NCBI GenBank assembly: GCA_002786025.1
Contig: NHNW01000085.1
Span: 8,553 to 72,552, forward strand
Reading direction: 5' to 3'
Origin: Zasmidium citrigriseum
Taxonomy: Eukaryota > Ascomycota > Dothideomycetes > Mycosphaerellales > Mycosphaerellaceae
DNA length: 64,000 bases
The stretch's first letter is position 1. The number at the start of each line of letters is the position of its first letter. The translations under genes were made by a program, and so were the position numbers. Positions 32,999 through 44,369 of this stretch are shown piece by piece. The notes below the pieces were generated by a model that worked only from the letters and a program-made list of their open reading frames with translations, ran no database searches and was not told where the DNA came from.

Positions 32999-33689
32999 AT
33001 GGGTCACGCCGCAGGTCTCCGCGCTGGCACTCGCTATGGTCAGTACTCACCGCCTTGAGAAGAGATGGGAAGGAAGAGGAGGGAATATTGGGAACGAGAA
33101 ATGGGCATTGGAAGATGGAAATATGCGACTGACATTCGGCAACAGCCTTCTCGCGCGACTTCAAGAAGAAGGGTATGATTGCCCTTGGCACGTATCTCAA
33201 GCAGTACCGTGTCGGAGATATCGTCGACGTCGTCGCCAATGGTGCCGTCCAGAAGGGCATGGTCAGTACAATCCCGCGCGGCATGGACGTTTTGAAGATC
33301 TCGAATCTGCCGAAATGCTGCATCTCCCACGGCTCGAACATACCGACTAACACCTCCCACAGCCATACAAGGTCTACCACGGCAAGACCGGCGTCGTCTA
33401 CAACGTCACCAAGTCCGCTGTCGGCGTCATCCTCTACCGACAGGTCGGCAACCGCTACATCGAGAAGCGCATCAACGTCCGCATCGAGCACGTCCGCCAC
33501 TCGCGCTCGCGGGAGGAGTTCATCGTCCGTGTCAAGGAGAACGCGGCCAAGAAGCGCAAGGCCAAGGAGAGCGGCGAGCACCTCCACCTCAAGAGACAGC
33601 CCGCCATGCCCAGAGAGGCCCGGACTGTCAGCACCAAGGACAACAAGCCCGAGTCCATTGCTCCGATAGCATACGAGACGACGATCTAA
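32999..33689 (+). CDS. RPL21: 60S ribosomal protein L21 (eL21)
   Basis: Three exons: 32999-33038, 33146-33261 and 33363-33689, with introns of 107 and 101 bp and frame kept; 160 aa, the usual eL21 length. It begins [13 protein letters not shown], continues through FSRDFKKKG and YKVGD-type [10 protein letters not shown], then [15 protein letters not shown] and the basic helix with RHSRSREEF. It is a structural protein of the large subunit near the central protuberance. Start chosen by family alignment. Confidence 0.96.
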
Positions 33690-34033
33690 ACGTGTTGCTG
33701 CTGGGGCTTTGGAAGGCGCATGTGGGTGGGACTGCTTTATGGGCACTTCGAGCAGCGTGATGAGAGGACTGCACCGCAGCAGAAGGCTTTCTCCATAGCA
33801 AGCGAATTGATCATGCATGCTTGAAAAAGAGGGTCATCTCCAGATTCAATCATATCTGCTTGCTTTTGATTGGGACGTGAGAAGAGCAATTTGGATCAAG
33901 GTTCAATTATGTTCACCTCAGGCATCTCTTGCACGTGACTCAGCCCTACGACCCGCCGACCTCACTCCGTCACCACCAAGCTCGTCCCTTCATCAAACTT
34001 AGCTCCCTTCCAATAAAACATCAAACCCCAACC
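33690..34033. other. Intergenic spacer RPL21-ATG29
   Basis: 344 bp holding the RPL21 3' UTR and ATG29 promoter. The sequence just before the ATG is CA/TC-rich. No gene seen. Confidence 0.6.
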
Positions 34034-35436
34034 ATGTCTCCATCATCTTCTGCTCTCCCTCTTCAAACCAAGCCCCGCTCCCGCCAAAGCTCGAACGCAA
34101 CTCCTATCCCTGGTCAAGAATCATCAAGAATTCCAGCAAATGCAGCGAAACCATCATCAAGGCCGCAGTCCCCACTATCCCAACCCCAAACATCCTCAAA
34201 ACCACCCCAATACACGGTCTTCATCCGTCTGCCCTTTACTAGAGGTTCTTTCGAGGATCCGGCCCCTGTAGAATGGAACGCGACCAAAGACCGGCAGTTG
34301 TGGAAGTTGATTTCGGGCGGGAAGGGGGATGTGGATTGGGAGGGATTGAGTCGGGATTTTGGGGTTGATTTGGGGTTTCTTGTTATGCAGGGGGCTTGGT
34401 ATGTATTCATTCTTATCAGTGTTTCTTTGTTGTAAGGGTAGGATGCTAATAGGTGAGGTGTAGGTTAAGCGAACGCCACATGGAGCGCATGCGCAAGCAA
34501 ATTGGACGAATCGCACAGGGCGATGGGACGGGCAGCGGCAGCGGAATCAAAATGGAAAGAACAGGAAGTCGGGATTCTAAAATGCCTCTACCATCTGGAT
34601 CCACCGTTTCTGCTTTCAAGAGGGATAGTCCCATCCCTCCCGCCGGAGGAGAAAGCTCACCAGGTACCAGCACGCCGCAGGCTAGAGTCCCGATTTCGAG
34701 AACGCCGTCTTCCGCGACTGTTACGCAGAGCAAAGTTTCTGGATCGACGAGATTGCAGCAGCCTCTCCAGCGGGCGCTGAGGGGTTCGAGTGGTTCGGGA
34801 CGGAGACCACCGCAGTCTCCGAGGGATGAGTATTATGAGGATGCTATTGAGCATGAAGGGCCCGAAGAGTCTGAGTCGGATGAGGAGCCGGCTTCGAGGA
34901 GTCAGGCTTTTCGGCGACCGCTCGTTTCCCGAAAAGCGAAGCAGACTCTGGGGACATTGGGCTCTGATGGCGACGAAGAAGACTCCGGTGAAGGCTACCT
35001 CCCCTTCGCAGCAGCCTCGAAACCCGATCCCGCAGCGACACTTCGCAGTTCACCAAAACGCCAGACCGCACCGAAACCTGTCCGTGAAAACTCCACCACG
35101 ACCGAATCTTCCGCCTCCTCGGCCAGTATGCACCGGCAACCATCCGCCGACACAGATACAGACAACGGTACTGAGCGCCAGCAACGACCTCCTGGCCCTA
35201 TCAGTCCCCGTCACCGCGCCCAGCTCGCAAGCATGTCACCCCGCTATCGTAAGGATGGGAGTGAAGGTTCCCCGAGTATGGGCAGTAGTTTCAGCGATCT
35301 TGAGGATGCAAGCGTCACGCAGAGTGCGTTGGAGGATGCGCTGATGAGTAATATGCGGACGCAGGGAAGTTATGGGAGTAGTATCGGGGGACGGATGAGT
35401 AGTTTGAGGGATGCGTTGGGGAGGAGGGGGCAATGA
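34034..35436 (+). CDS. ATG29: Autophagy-related protein 29
   Basis: Two exons, 34034-34398 and 34464-35436. The 65-bp intron (branch GCTAAT) splits the Trp codon of the conserved AWLSERH; 445 aa. N-terminal 55 residues are Ser/Pro/Gln-rich. The conserved Atg29 domain (about 58-135) is clear: YTVFIRLPFTRG, PPVEW-type PAPVEWN, KDRQLWKLIS, DWEGLS and the AWLSERHMERMRKQI helix. The remainder is long, Ser-rich and acidic, as in other filamentous fungi. Atg29 forms the Atg17-Atg31-Atg29 scaffold that nucleates the phagophore assembly site on starvation; its C-terminal tail is a phosphorylation target in yeast. Confidence 0.9.
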
Positions 35437-36166
35437 TGATGATCAGGAAGTTGAAGGTTTTGCTGGATAGAGAGACAATGTCGATAGCCAACAGAGTTGC
35501 ATTGGAAGCAGGTTGTCAAATTAGACGGCGCTGCATATCATGCCTTCATAGATGGCGAACGGGTCATGCTTGACATCGTCTTTGATCTAGGACTCACGGT
35601 TCTAGACTGGCGGACGAACAGTCGAGGGATGATGCGTTGGAAAGGAGGCATCTTGATTGAGGCGTTGCAGATAAGATTGCAAACGTTTTTCAGACTGGAT
35701 GTTAGAGCAGTCATCGTCGATGAAGGAAGTCTGTTCTTGGAGCGAAATCTAATATCCCAATCACTCCTTGATTGGAAGGTGTTGATAAAGGACTGAAGTT
35801 GTGATGGCCGGGGAGGCGGGATCGATAAAGGAGGCTTGAAAGACTATGGTAAGCCTGGCCTGGTCAAAGGAGTTCTTTCTGGTTCGAAGACTGAAGGAGG
35901 AAGGAAGAAGGAGGAATACTCAAGCCAAAGACATCACGAACATCGAAAGTGAAAGCTGAAAAGGGTGAGACGAGATGTAATGTACATTTCTTCAATTCAT
36001 AGCTGGCCGACGGTGCTGAAGCAGCACCGCGACATGCCCCCGAAGGGACTTGTGCTATCTATCGGTAAGGACTGTGGTCAAGTGCAAAAGACTACTTGTA
36101 CATGTCCCCAATCCCCACCGTGATCAAACCAAACCCTACTTGTACATGTTCCCAACCCCAACCCGC
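35437..36166. other. Convergent 3' flanks of ATG29 and Argonaute
   Basis: 730 bp. A 99-codon plus-strand frame (35497-35796) has no family signature and is not called. A short direct duplication beginning CTACTTGTACATGT occurs at about 36091 and 36139, the second copy just past the Argonaute stop. Nothing else is seen. Confidence 0.5.
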
Positions 36167-39100
36167 TCAAACATAGAACATAGTATCGACCAAACTCTCA
36201 TGGCAAGGGTTCGGCTTGCCGCCTTGCGGCCAGAAATCAATCCCGAAAGGATGCTGGTTCTTGGCAAGCCGCTTGGCCACCTCATCACGCTTCAGGTCGT
36301 CTTTCATCTCGCCGAAACCTTGCACCCAGTTCTTGACGGTCTGGTCGTCTGGGCGGTCAGGGTGGCGGCCGATGAGGAGGGCGCGGAGGTAGCAGCGGCC
36401 GCGCTCGCAGAGCTTGTCGGCGTAGTAGGCTGGGGCGACGACGGAGATGGGCGTGACGGCTGTGGCGTAGATCCAGCTGAGGTTGAAGGTCTGGAGAAGA
36501 GGGTTAGCATCATGTTTGAGTGGTGAGATGAGGCAAGGTGAGGCAACTTACGACTTCTTGAAGCCAATTCTGGTCGACGTTCATTCCGTTCTCCAGGACG
36601 AAGTAGTGGCAGGGACGGCCTGTGCCGAAGAGGGGCTGCTGGGCCTGGAGCCAGAAGTCGAAGAGGTGTGGGAGTCTGATCTGGGTAGTATCGACAACAA
36701 GACCAGGCTTGAAATTCTGATCGTTTTTGTCAAGGAAGTCTCTCTTGTACTTTTCGTTGTAGTCTCGGGCTTCCCTCGAGGTGTCTTTTGCGTCGATCAA
36801 TGCTGGGTAGAATCTATTGGCATGGCGCTTGGTGCAGACGACCATAGTGATGGCGGGTTGACGGGAGATTTGTTTCTCATCTGCAATGACGCGGTAGGCG
36901 TCCTGGACAGCGGGCAACTCGTGCCGCTTCACCATGGCGTACTGACCCTCGCCGACGCCATCGCGGTAGAAGAGGATGTTCTTGGGTAAGTCACCGTTCT
37001 TCTTGTACCACAGTCGCAGTCTCTCTTTCATCATTTCGGTCAGATCAAGAATTTGCTGTTCAGTTAGTCAGTCTCTTGGTCGTGATATGTGCACTTCTGT
37101 CACTTACTTCAGTTCGACCTCTCTGCAGGCGCATCGATCCTGGGAACTTGATGCAGTGCCTGTCTGTGCTTGCGACTACTGCTGCAATGGAAGGAGCAAA
37201 TGGAATGCTCGACGGCCCAGGATGAGTGACATCTGCACCAACCACCATGGTATTGGCACCGCGCCCACCGTGAAGCCCGCCGTACAGCTTTTCTGGCAGG
37301 ATGTGATTCACACCATCAAGTTTGGCGTTGAACTTCAGCGCAAGGTTTGATCGAAAGCCGCCATCATTCGGTTTGAACAGCGTACCAAGCTTTTCCTTTT
37401 TGACGCAGACAGTCTGGACACCTTGTTGAATATCACCCCACTGTTTGACAGAGGCATAGGTGTCGATGTCTTTGTCTTGGAGGACCACCAAGATGACTTT
37501 GTTGGGCGCTGCATCATTTGACTTCCACTTCTCAAGCGCAGTAGTCATTTGAGAGAAATCTCTGACGGTCACGAGCGGTGATGCCTTGCTTTCAATACCG
37601 TGAGACAAGAAGGTCGTTCTCAGGATGCCGAAAGGATCGCCGCCAGCAGGCACGGCATCGATGGCATGGCCCATGACCAGGACGAAAAGCTTGTCAAGCT
37701 TTTTGAAGTCTCGGAGCTTGACTTTCTCGATCGACCATTTCCCAACTTTGCTGTTGAGCGTCCGCCCAGAATACTGGAGCTGTGGTGTCAAGAGCATTCT
37801 GGCCTGAATTTGCATCATTGTCGAGGTAATTCCGATGACATTTGAGGTTTTCAAATGGTCGGCCTGGATGAGTTCCATGCCTTCGACTTGAATGGCTTCA
37901 ACAGAGTCTTTGGGAACTCTGCGAGAGATTGCCACCATGGCTTTCATGTCGTCAGAGGGCACGGTTGTCGTGAGAGCTTGGTTTGGCACGATGTGCAGGA
38001 GTTCCATTGGAATCCATATCTCGGTGCCTTTCTTGGTACCTCCAGTATTGACGACAGGCAGCTTAGGGTATCTGAGCGAGTTTGATCTACGGAACACATT
38101 CTCATCAAAATGGTCTTTGACAATCTTGGTGTTCTTCTCATCCAGTTTGAACCTGTGGACGTCTGCTGATTGACCAATGGCGCAGATACGCCTCTGGCGG
38201 CTTTGCGTCAGTTGATTGGCGTTGAGCAGGCGAGCTGGTTGGTTTGCTGTGGGCGGAGTGTAGAGATACTGGACTTGTACGCCCAGCAAGGCTGCTCTAA
38301 TGTCTGGTAAGAGGGCCGTGTTGCTTGTGCGTCGATCGAAACCCTTAGTGCCGGAAAAGTTGGAAAGGAAGTCGACAACAGACCAAGGTGGATAGAAAGC
38401 GGCAGCGGAGGTTTGGAGCTGTAGCTGCAAGCCACTCATCGTTGGACGGACCGAAGTGAAGAAACCCGACCTTCCAATCAACTTGGATTGAAGCTTTGTG
38501 CCGTCGGAAGGAGTGTCTGCGCGGAAGAACCTATTTCGGCCCGCACGAGCAACATTGGAGTTGTTAGCGACGTGGTGCTGGACCAAGATACTGATCGCTT
38601 GAAGATATTCGCTGAAATTGAGGTCTGGATCGTTCCCTGCCTGATATTGACCGAGCTCTCGCATGTCGAGTCGTCGCAAGAAGTTGACTTGTATGGCAAT
38701 GTTGTCTGGTGTGGCTGACGCTTGGTTCTTGAAGGTAGTACGAACTTCTATCGTGGCTCCATTCCCAGTCGTACGGACTTGGTTTGGCGCTGCGAGATCC
38801 TGCAAAGGCTTTTTGGTGATGATGATGCTGTTCCAGTCGGTGTAGATCTGCTTCTTGTTCTGAGCCCAAGCAGGATCTGACAACACGCTCTGTATCATGA
38901 TTCTCTTGACGTTGGAGTTTTTCACAGTCCGGCCGCGTATGGTGGGAAAGGCGACCGAATAGACGAAAAGAGGATGGATTCGTGAATCTTGCTCGATCTT
39001 GAAACGATTCACCTTGACCTGTAAGGCATTGCCAAGATTTCCGAGCGTGTTGGTGGTTGCATACTTCTCGTCGAAGAAGTTGAGCCGCTCAGATTTCTCA

Positions 39101-39579
39101 TCGTCTTCTTCATCGTCACCCTTGTCGTCTTTCGATTTGCGGTTGTCGCCCTTGCTGTTTGTTTGGGTACTGGCAACTTGGCTCGAATTCGAAGGCTGTG
39201 GTTGAGGGGTTGCCTGCGTGGAGCCAGATGCAGAGGCTGAGAGGGAGAGTTTTGCCACTGCGTCTGAAGGAACTTGCAATGCAGTATCAGGCGGTGATGA
39301 CACAGCTGTAGGCTTGGAAATGTTGGGCTCGTTCTTTGGCGCCGGGTGAAATGGCTTAGCGTTCGAGTTCAAGGTAGGGCCAGCGTTGTTGGCTGCAGCA
39401 GCACTGTAGTTCGTTGGCTGATTCTGGCGCTTCTTGTGATGTGGTGCGGAGACTTTGGTTGGTGCTTGGTTGATCGACGTCGGATTGGGGTTGAGATTGT
39501 TATTGTTGGAGTGCTGGTTGATGTCGCGGTCGGTGTTGGGCGCCTTCTGCTGGTTGGCTGGAACCTTGCCGGAAGACAT
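36167..39579 (-). CDS. Argonaute (QDE-2/AGO class)
   Basis: Three exons on the minus strand: 39579-37108, 37055-36552 and 36490-36167, introns of 52 and 61 bp; 1099 aa. Residues 1-170 are Gln/Asn/Pro/Ser-rich and end in an acidic DDEEDDE patch. N, L1, PAZ, MID and PIWI regions follow. PIWI signatures: GADVTHPG (Asp783), GRTE (Glu824, the glutamate finger, last codon of exon 1), FYRDGVGEGQ (Asp856) and APAYYAD (Asp1017, where many animal and plant Argonautes have His). Spacing agrees with human AGO2 for the first three residues (40 and 72 there, 41 and 73 here). The set is therefore DEDD, as in budding-yeast Argonaute, and should be slicer-competent. It would be the effector of quelling or small-RNA silencing; which paralogue cannot be settled from one locus. 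The protein ends TMFYV. Confidence 0.93.
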
Positions 39580-40825
39580 GGTGGATGAGAGTGATGAGAG
39601 TGATTGGGGGAGTGCGGGATGGTGATGAGCTGAACAACCGTCTGAAGGCCGCTTGATATATCGATGGTCCAGAGATGGCCGGGATGGAGGTATGTTTGCT
39701 GTATTTCAGACATAGCCGTTTGTGAGCTTTACTGGACAATGTTATCTGCAGCTTTGGTTTGCGGTGTTGCAAAGCGATGCACGTTGAGAAACATAGAGAA
39801 TATCAGTGCTACAATGCGAGAGTAAGACATGCCTTTGTCACAGATGCAGGAAATATTTTAGTTCAAGCAGGTACCCGAGAAACATACCACTGCTCTTTTA
39901 GCAGACGACAGGCATCAGACCATATTGTAGGATGACCACAAGGACATTCTTTGGTGTAGAATAGACAGGCCAGACATCGCATTGCATGCAAGATGCAGGT
40001 CTCGCTCCATAGGCATCGCGAAGGGTGCTGCCAAGGTCTCAAACAAGGCTGCAGCAATGCGGCTGAACGCCTGCGAGACAATGTCGGTATGCTCGTGATG
40101 CCGAAGACGCGGAAACGATGGCGAAGAGATGGCCTAAGGTTGGTGTTGGAGGGCAAAGGGTTGTCGTCGCCAGGTGAGGTTAGCCGTTGGCGCTGGCCCG
40201 AGCCGAGTCCGACGATCAGTCAGCCGCAGCAGGGATGGTGTGATCAGTTCTCGAACGTCTCCTCCCTCGACTCTCGACTCCATCCACAACCTCACTCACA
40301 TCATCAACATGCATCAACACGCATCCACCAACAGCCCACTCATCAAGGCCGTGCCATCGCCACCAATTCGAGAATCCTGAGTTTCACCATCCTCCTGCAA
40401 CGTCGTCGAGCATCTCAAAAATGTCCCATTGTAGTAATCAAGCCAGCTGAACCGTCCTGCTAATTTTGCAGCACTAGCTCCCCAAATCCAGCAAAGCGGA
40501 CTCTTGATGGCGGCAGACGATGTGAATCTTGCAGACAGCCTTAACCGCGTGGAAGCATTGCTCAAGCTCGATCGCCAATCACTTTCCTTTACTGAGATCC
40601 TTCGTTCTGCTCAGCTGTACGCCTGAGCAAGCCCAAATTCTCTGACCTATGTAGATTGCTGAGAGCGTTCTGTGGCGGAAGGATGGCCTGATGCTACGGC
40701 GCCGTTATGCCTCGGGTGGATGGATGTTATTAAGGTCGAGGTAGGCCGCTCTCTGTTTCTTCCTTCGTTGTGCTCTCCATCTCGAAGCTCCCAGCCAGCC
40801 TTTCGTTCGTTCTCCGCCGGCGAAG
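39580..40825. other. Long divergent intergenic region
   Basis: 1246 bp between the start codons of Argonaute and the plus-strand membrane protein. Open frames up to 156 codons (39993-40463) have no domain and no splice partner. A CA/TC-rich tract near 40260-40330 could be a 5' UTR or part of an unannotated short transcript. Otherwise nothing seen. Confidence 0.5.
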
Positions 40826-43174
40826 ATGACCACCAACATCTCCAAGGCGCACTTCGCGACTAACACGCAGTATGTCGGCGTTCCTACCTACGGCGACGAA
40901 CCCACCTCCAGCTACTCGGACGATTACCACAAGCATGGCCTCGCGCCGCAAGGAATCGACTTGCAGCAGCATCCACAATTAACAGGACACCGATCATGGT
41001 GGCAGACAGTCTTGACCCAAGGCTTCAGCTTGCTCTGGCTTGCACCGATCGGCACCCTACTGTACCTCAATCTTCATGGACATATCATTGGGTCGACTTC
41101 GTGGTGTCCGGGAGGGACATGCTACCCAGAGATGTTCAACCCTGTCAGCAGCATTCCTCAAGAGCTTGCGGCCAAGCACGACCACGAGAACCACAATCTG
41201 CTGGGCGCTCTGCAGCTGGTAGCCAAAGCCCTTGAGGTTTGGTTCATTTTGATCGCTTCCTGGTTGGTGTACCTGATCACAATGTTCCTGGCTGGGCGGA
41301 AGAGTGGGCTACCGATCGCATATCTCACCCGACCGATCGAGTTCTCTGAGCTGGCTGGTATGTTGGACCCTCTCCTCTGGAGGACACTGCCCAAGCCCTT
41401 TCGAAAGGATGGGCCGAAGAAGGCAAGATTGCGAGTCTGGGTATTTGTTGCCTTTACCGTCGGGCTCGGCTGTCTTTGCAACTTGATGGGCCCTGCTACT
41501 GCTGTGCTGGTGCTTCCGACCTTGCAATGGCTGGAAACCGAGAAAGCCGAGCCATACACCCTCGTCTCTATTGACAGCGCTCTGGCCCCGGCGGCTGAAT
41601 CGTATGCCCGCTACTCCGCTCCGGACTGTAGCGCGGAAGCATTCTCCAATGGCAACTACTCATGTACTTACAACCCATGGGCCACCGCAATGGACGCCTG
41701 GATTCAGAGTTACATGTCATCTCAAAGCGCCTGGAACGGCATTGCTCAGCAAGACATGGTGTCCTTCGCCTTCAACTCAACAATGTGGGTGAACGCCGAC
41801 GGGACCATCTCCGACTACCTCTACTGGGCCCCTAGCCGCATCATGATGACCTACCTCAGTGTCGATTATATAACGCTTCAGAATATGTCGACAGGCGTTC
41901 CGAAGGAAGACTTTGCACTTCCACAGTACTACGACAGCTACGTTCCTCTCAATAACACAGTCCAACTCAACGTCGAGCGTACGGGCCCTGCCTTCGGCGT
42001 GGCAGTCAATATGTGGCTTGGATACGACAACCTCACCTACTGGGACACCCAAATCGATGACGAGCGCTACGTCCGGTGCTGGGCGAACTACAACGTGGGC
42101 AACAGCCCTCTGCAACGCAACATCTTGACCGGCAATTATACCAAATGCGTGCAATGGGGCACCGGCTGGGGCTACGATTACCAAACCACCGGCTTCACCA
42201 TCGAGGGCATGTACAAGTCCTGGGCCCAAGTCTTCGGTCCAGACCTCAGATTCGACATCTGGAACTCCGCAAAGGCAGCCTTCCTCCCCAACGGCACCAC
42301 GCCAAAAGGTTTCTCCCCCGACTGCCTTCCCGTCGGTGGTCAAGCTCCCGCCTCGCTGAACTGCGACTGGGACGCCTTCTTCACCACTACCGCGGACTCC
42401 GATATGTCAACGCGCTCCACCCATGTCAACACCATCCAAATCACAGCCAACCTCGAACCCGCCGACGACCACCCGTCCACGATCGACCTAATGTTCGACT
42501 TCGTCACCTACGTAAACTACACCACCTACTCCCTCGACCCCTCCCCACAATCCAACCCCTTGATCCAAGTCACCAACCCCGACCTTCCATTGAGCGGCAA
42601 GCCAATCGAAGTCTCCCCAGCTTGGACCGTCGCCGCCTGGTCGGCAGATCTCGACGGTCTGATCCGCGCGAATCGAAGCTCGACATTGGCCATCTTGAAA
42701 GCCTTCGACGACCTCTGGGAAACAGACTATTACACCAGCGCCGACCCTCTCCTAACATCTTGGCCTACGATCGACTACATCGGTCTCCTACCCATCATCC
42801 AAACCCTCTCCCTTCTAGAATTCACAATGGACAACACAACCGCCACGCCCGTCGACGCCGACCACCCGCAATTCCACCGCATCGGACGCATTAACGTCTG
42901 GGCGTACGGGATGTCTTCACGAACCTCCTGGCTCGGCGTAACAGTGGCTCTCCTGGGAGTTCTTGTCGTGGTCGTGCAGACTTTCCTAGGCTTGGTGGAT
43001 CGCAGACCGTATAGGAGTCCCACGGAGCTGCTTGTTGCGGCGCTGGAGCATAGTCCTAGTGAGGAGTTTAGGGGCAAGGATCATGATGAGAGGGCCATTG
43101 CGAGGACGCCTTTCCGGGTGCGGGATCATGCGCATGGGAGTGCGAGTACGTTTAAGTTTGAGAAGAGTTTGTAA
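40826..43174 (+). CDS. Large polytopic membrane protein of unknown function, 782 aa
   Basis: Single exon. A hydrophilic N-terminus of about 60 residues is followed by three membrane segments (about 66-86, 133-155 and 203-232), a lumenal or extracellular domain of about 470 residues, one C-terminal membrane segment (about 702-724) and a 60-residue cytosolic tail. The large domain has many NxS/T sites (NYS, NNT, NLT, NYT, NGT, NRS and others) and several cysteines, consistent with a glycosylated cell-surface domain. Proteins of this three-plus-one layout are common in Pezizomycotina, often without any assigned role. No catalytic motif is seen. Gene start is supported by the ATG context (GAAGATGACC). 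Confidence 0.8.
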   Translation: MTTNISKAHFATNTQYVGVPTYGDEPTSSYSDDYHKHGLAPQGIDLQQHPQLTGHRSWWQTVLTQGFSLLWLAPIGTLLYLNLHGHIIGSTSWCPGGTCYPEMFNPVSSIPQELAAKHDHENHNLLGALQLVAKALEVWFILIASWLVYLITMFLAGRKSGLPIAYLTRPIEFSELAGMLDPLLWRTLPKPFRKDGPKKARLRVWVFVAFTVGLGCLCNLMGPATAVLVLPTLQWLETEKAEPYTLVSIDSALAPAAESYARYSAPDCSAEAFSNGNYSCTYNPWATAMDAWIQSYMSSQSAWNGIAQQDMVSFAFNSTMWVNADGTISDYLYWAPSRIMMTYLSVDYITLQNMSTGVPKEDFALPQYYDSYVPLNNTVQLNVERTGPAFGVAVNMWLGYDNLTYWDTQIDDERYVRCWANYNVGNSPLQRNILTGNYTKCVQWGTGWGYDYQTTGFTIEGMYKSWAQVFGPDLRFDIWNSAKAAFLPNGTTPKGFSPDCLPVGGQAPASLNCDWDAFFTTTADSDMSTRSTHVNTIQITANLEPADDHPSTIDLMFDFVTYVNYTTYSLDPSPQSNPLIQVTNPDLPLSGKPIEVSPAWTVAAWSADLDGLIRANRSSTLAILKAFDDLWETDYYTSADPLLTSWPTIDYIGLLPIIQTLSLLEFTMDNTTATPVDADHPQFHRIGRINVWAYGMSSRTSWLGVTVALLGVLVVVVQTFLGLVDRRPYRSPTELLVAALEHSPSEEFRGKDHDERAIARTPFRVRDHAHGSASTFKFEKSL

Positions 43175-44369
43175 TGTCATGGGATTTTGATGATAGCGAT
43201 TGATGTGAGCGGAGATACCTACAAATTGATCGTTTCAGCGAATGCTACTTACGAACGTTATGGAAGATGCTTTCCTGCAGATATGTGATTGCGGCCGTAT
43301 GTCCTTGAGCAGCTGGCGGCCTCATCCTGACCAAGACACATACCTGAAGTCCGATCAACGACAAGCGAGGCTGAGAGTCTTCGTCACATTGACAACACTG
43401 ATCCTGGAATCAAGCCCAACGATTACAGACCTGCCTTTTTATCATCGATCTCGATGTCTGCTGCAATGTCAGCAGCCACAGGATCTCGTTGATTGCAACA
43501 GCAGCCTCCAAACGAGATGTCGATCGAGTCTACGGGGTCGTTAAAACACTCTGCGGGTTTGACACCATTCGGCGAGGTCCTGGCCTGATGATCGAAGGCA
43601 TTCACCTACTCGCGGTATCATTGCTGACCTGAATCGCTACCTGGCGAAGTGTCCTCGTTGTTGGAGCGGTTAGTCATGCGCGCGGACGCATTTCTGAGGA
43701 ACATAGTCAAGACTTGTCCGGCTTAGAATTACGACAATTCAACAGACATCTCGACTCATGTACTTTCCAAAGGGCGCGGACCGATGCCATCGAAATACCT
43801 AGGACTCAATAGTCTCTCCATGTGGGTCCTTCTCGGATTCGGAGGCCGCCGACGATAAGCACGCGAGGTGTTCTCTGCATGTGCTCATATCGAAGGAGTG
43901 AACTCCATGCCATGCATCGAAGCATTCTGCCGCACGTAGCCGCCACGTCTTCTTCTACGCCGAAGCTTTCTTGACCCTCTGCGAGTCAAGATCTCTCAAG
44001 CCGTGAGCAAAGACAGATGTTCGATGGCGGTGGAGGACGCTAGCGAGGTTTGGAGAATCGGAAGTTTGCCGGCTTGGAAAAGAACTTGCGGGGAGAAGGT
44101 CGAGACAATTTCGTATTTCTCGTTGGTGTTTGGTGCGGTCATGATGCCGCTTTGGGCTCGAGGCGAGGTCTTGGACGGGAGGCGATGGATGCTGAGGTGC
44201 GTCGAGTATTACGTTCTGTCTACGGCCGCAGAGCAGAAGGACATAACTCGCCAGCAAGACATGTGCTGGATTGGACGCCTTGCTGCAGCATAACGGAGCC
44301 GATGCCGAGGGCGATATTCCACCGTTTTAGCAGTCGATTCCTCGGAGAATCGATGGTTTCTCGTTGCCT
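43175..44369. other. Intergenic stretch leading into RIP block 2
   Basis: About 1.2 kb of normal composition. Small overlapping frames have no domain. A perfect 7-bp inverted repeat (TCGATTC / GAATCGA around CTCGGA) lies at 44334-44353, just before the mutated block, and could be part of an element end or chance. Confidence 0.5.

Noticed and set aside
35497..35796. 99-codon plus-strand frame between ATG29 and Argonaute
   Set aside because: No signature, no start context support, located in convergent 3' flanks.
41777..42343. 188-codon minus-strand frame inside the membrane-protein gene
   Set aside because: Antisense shadow of a long GC-rich exon; no domain.
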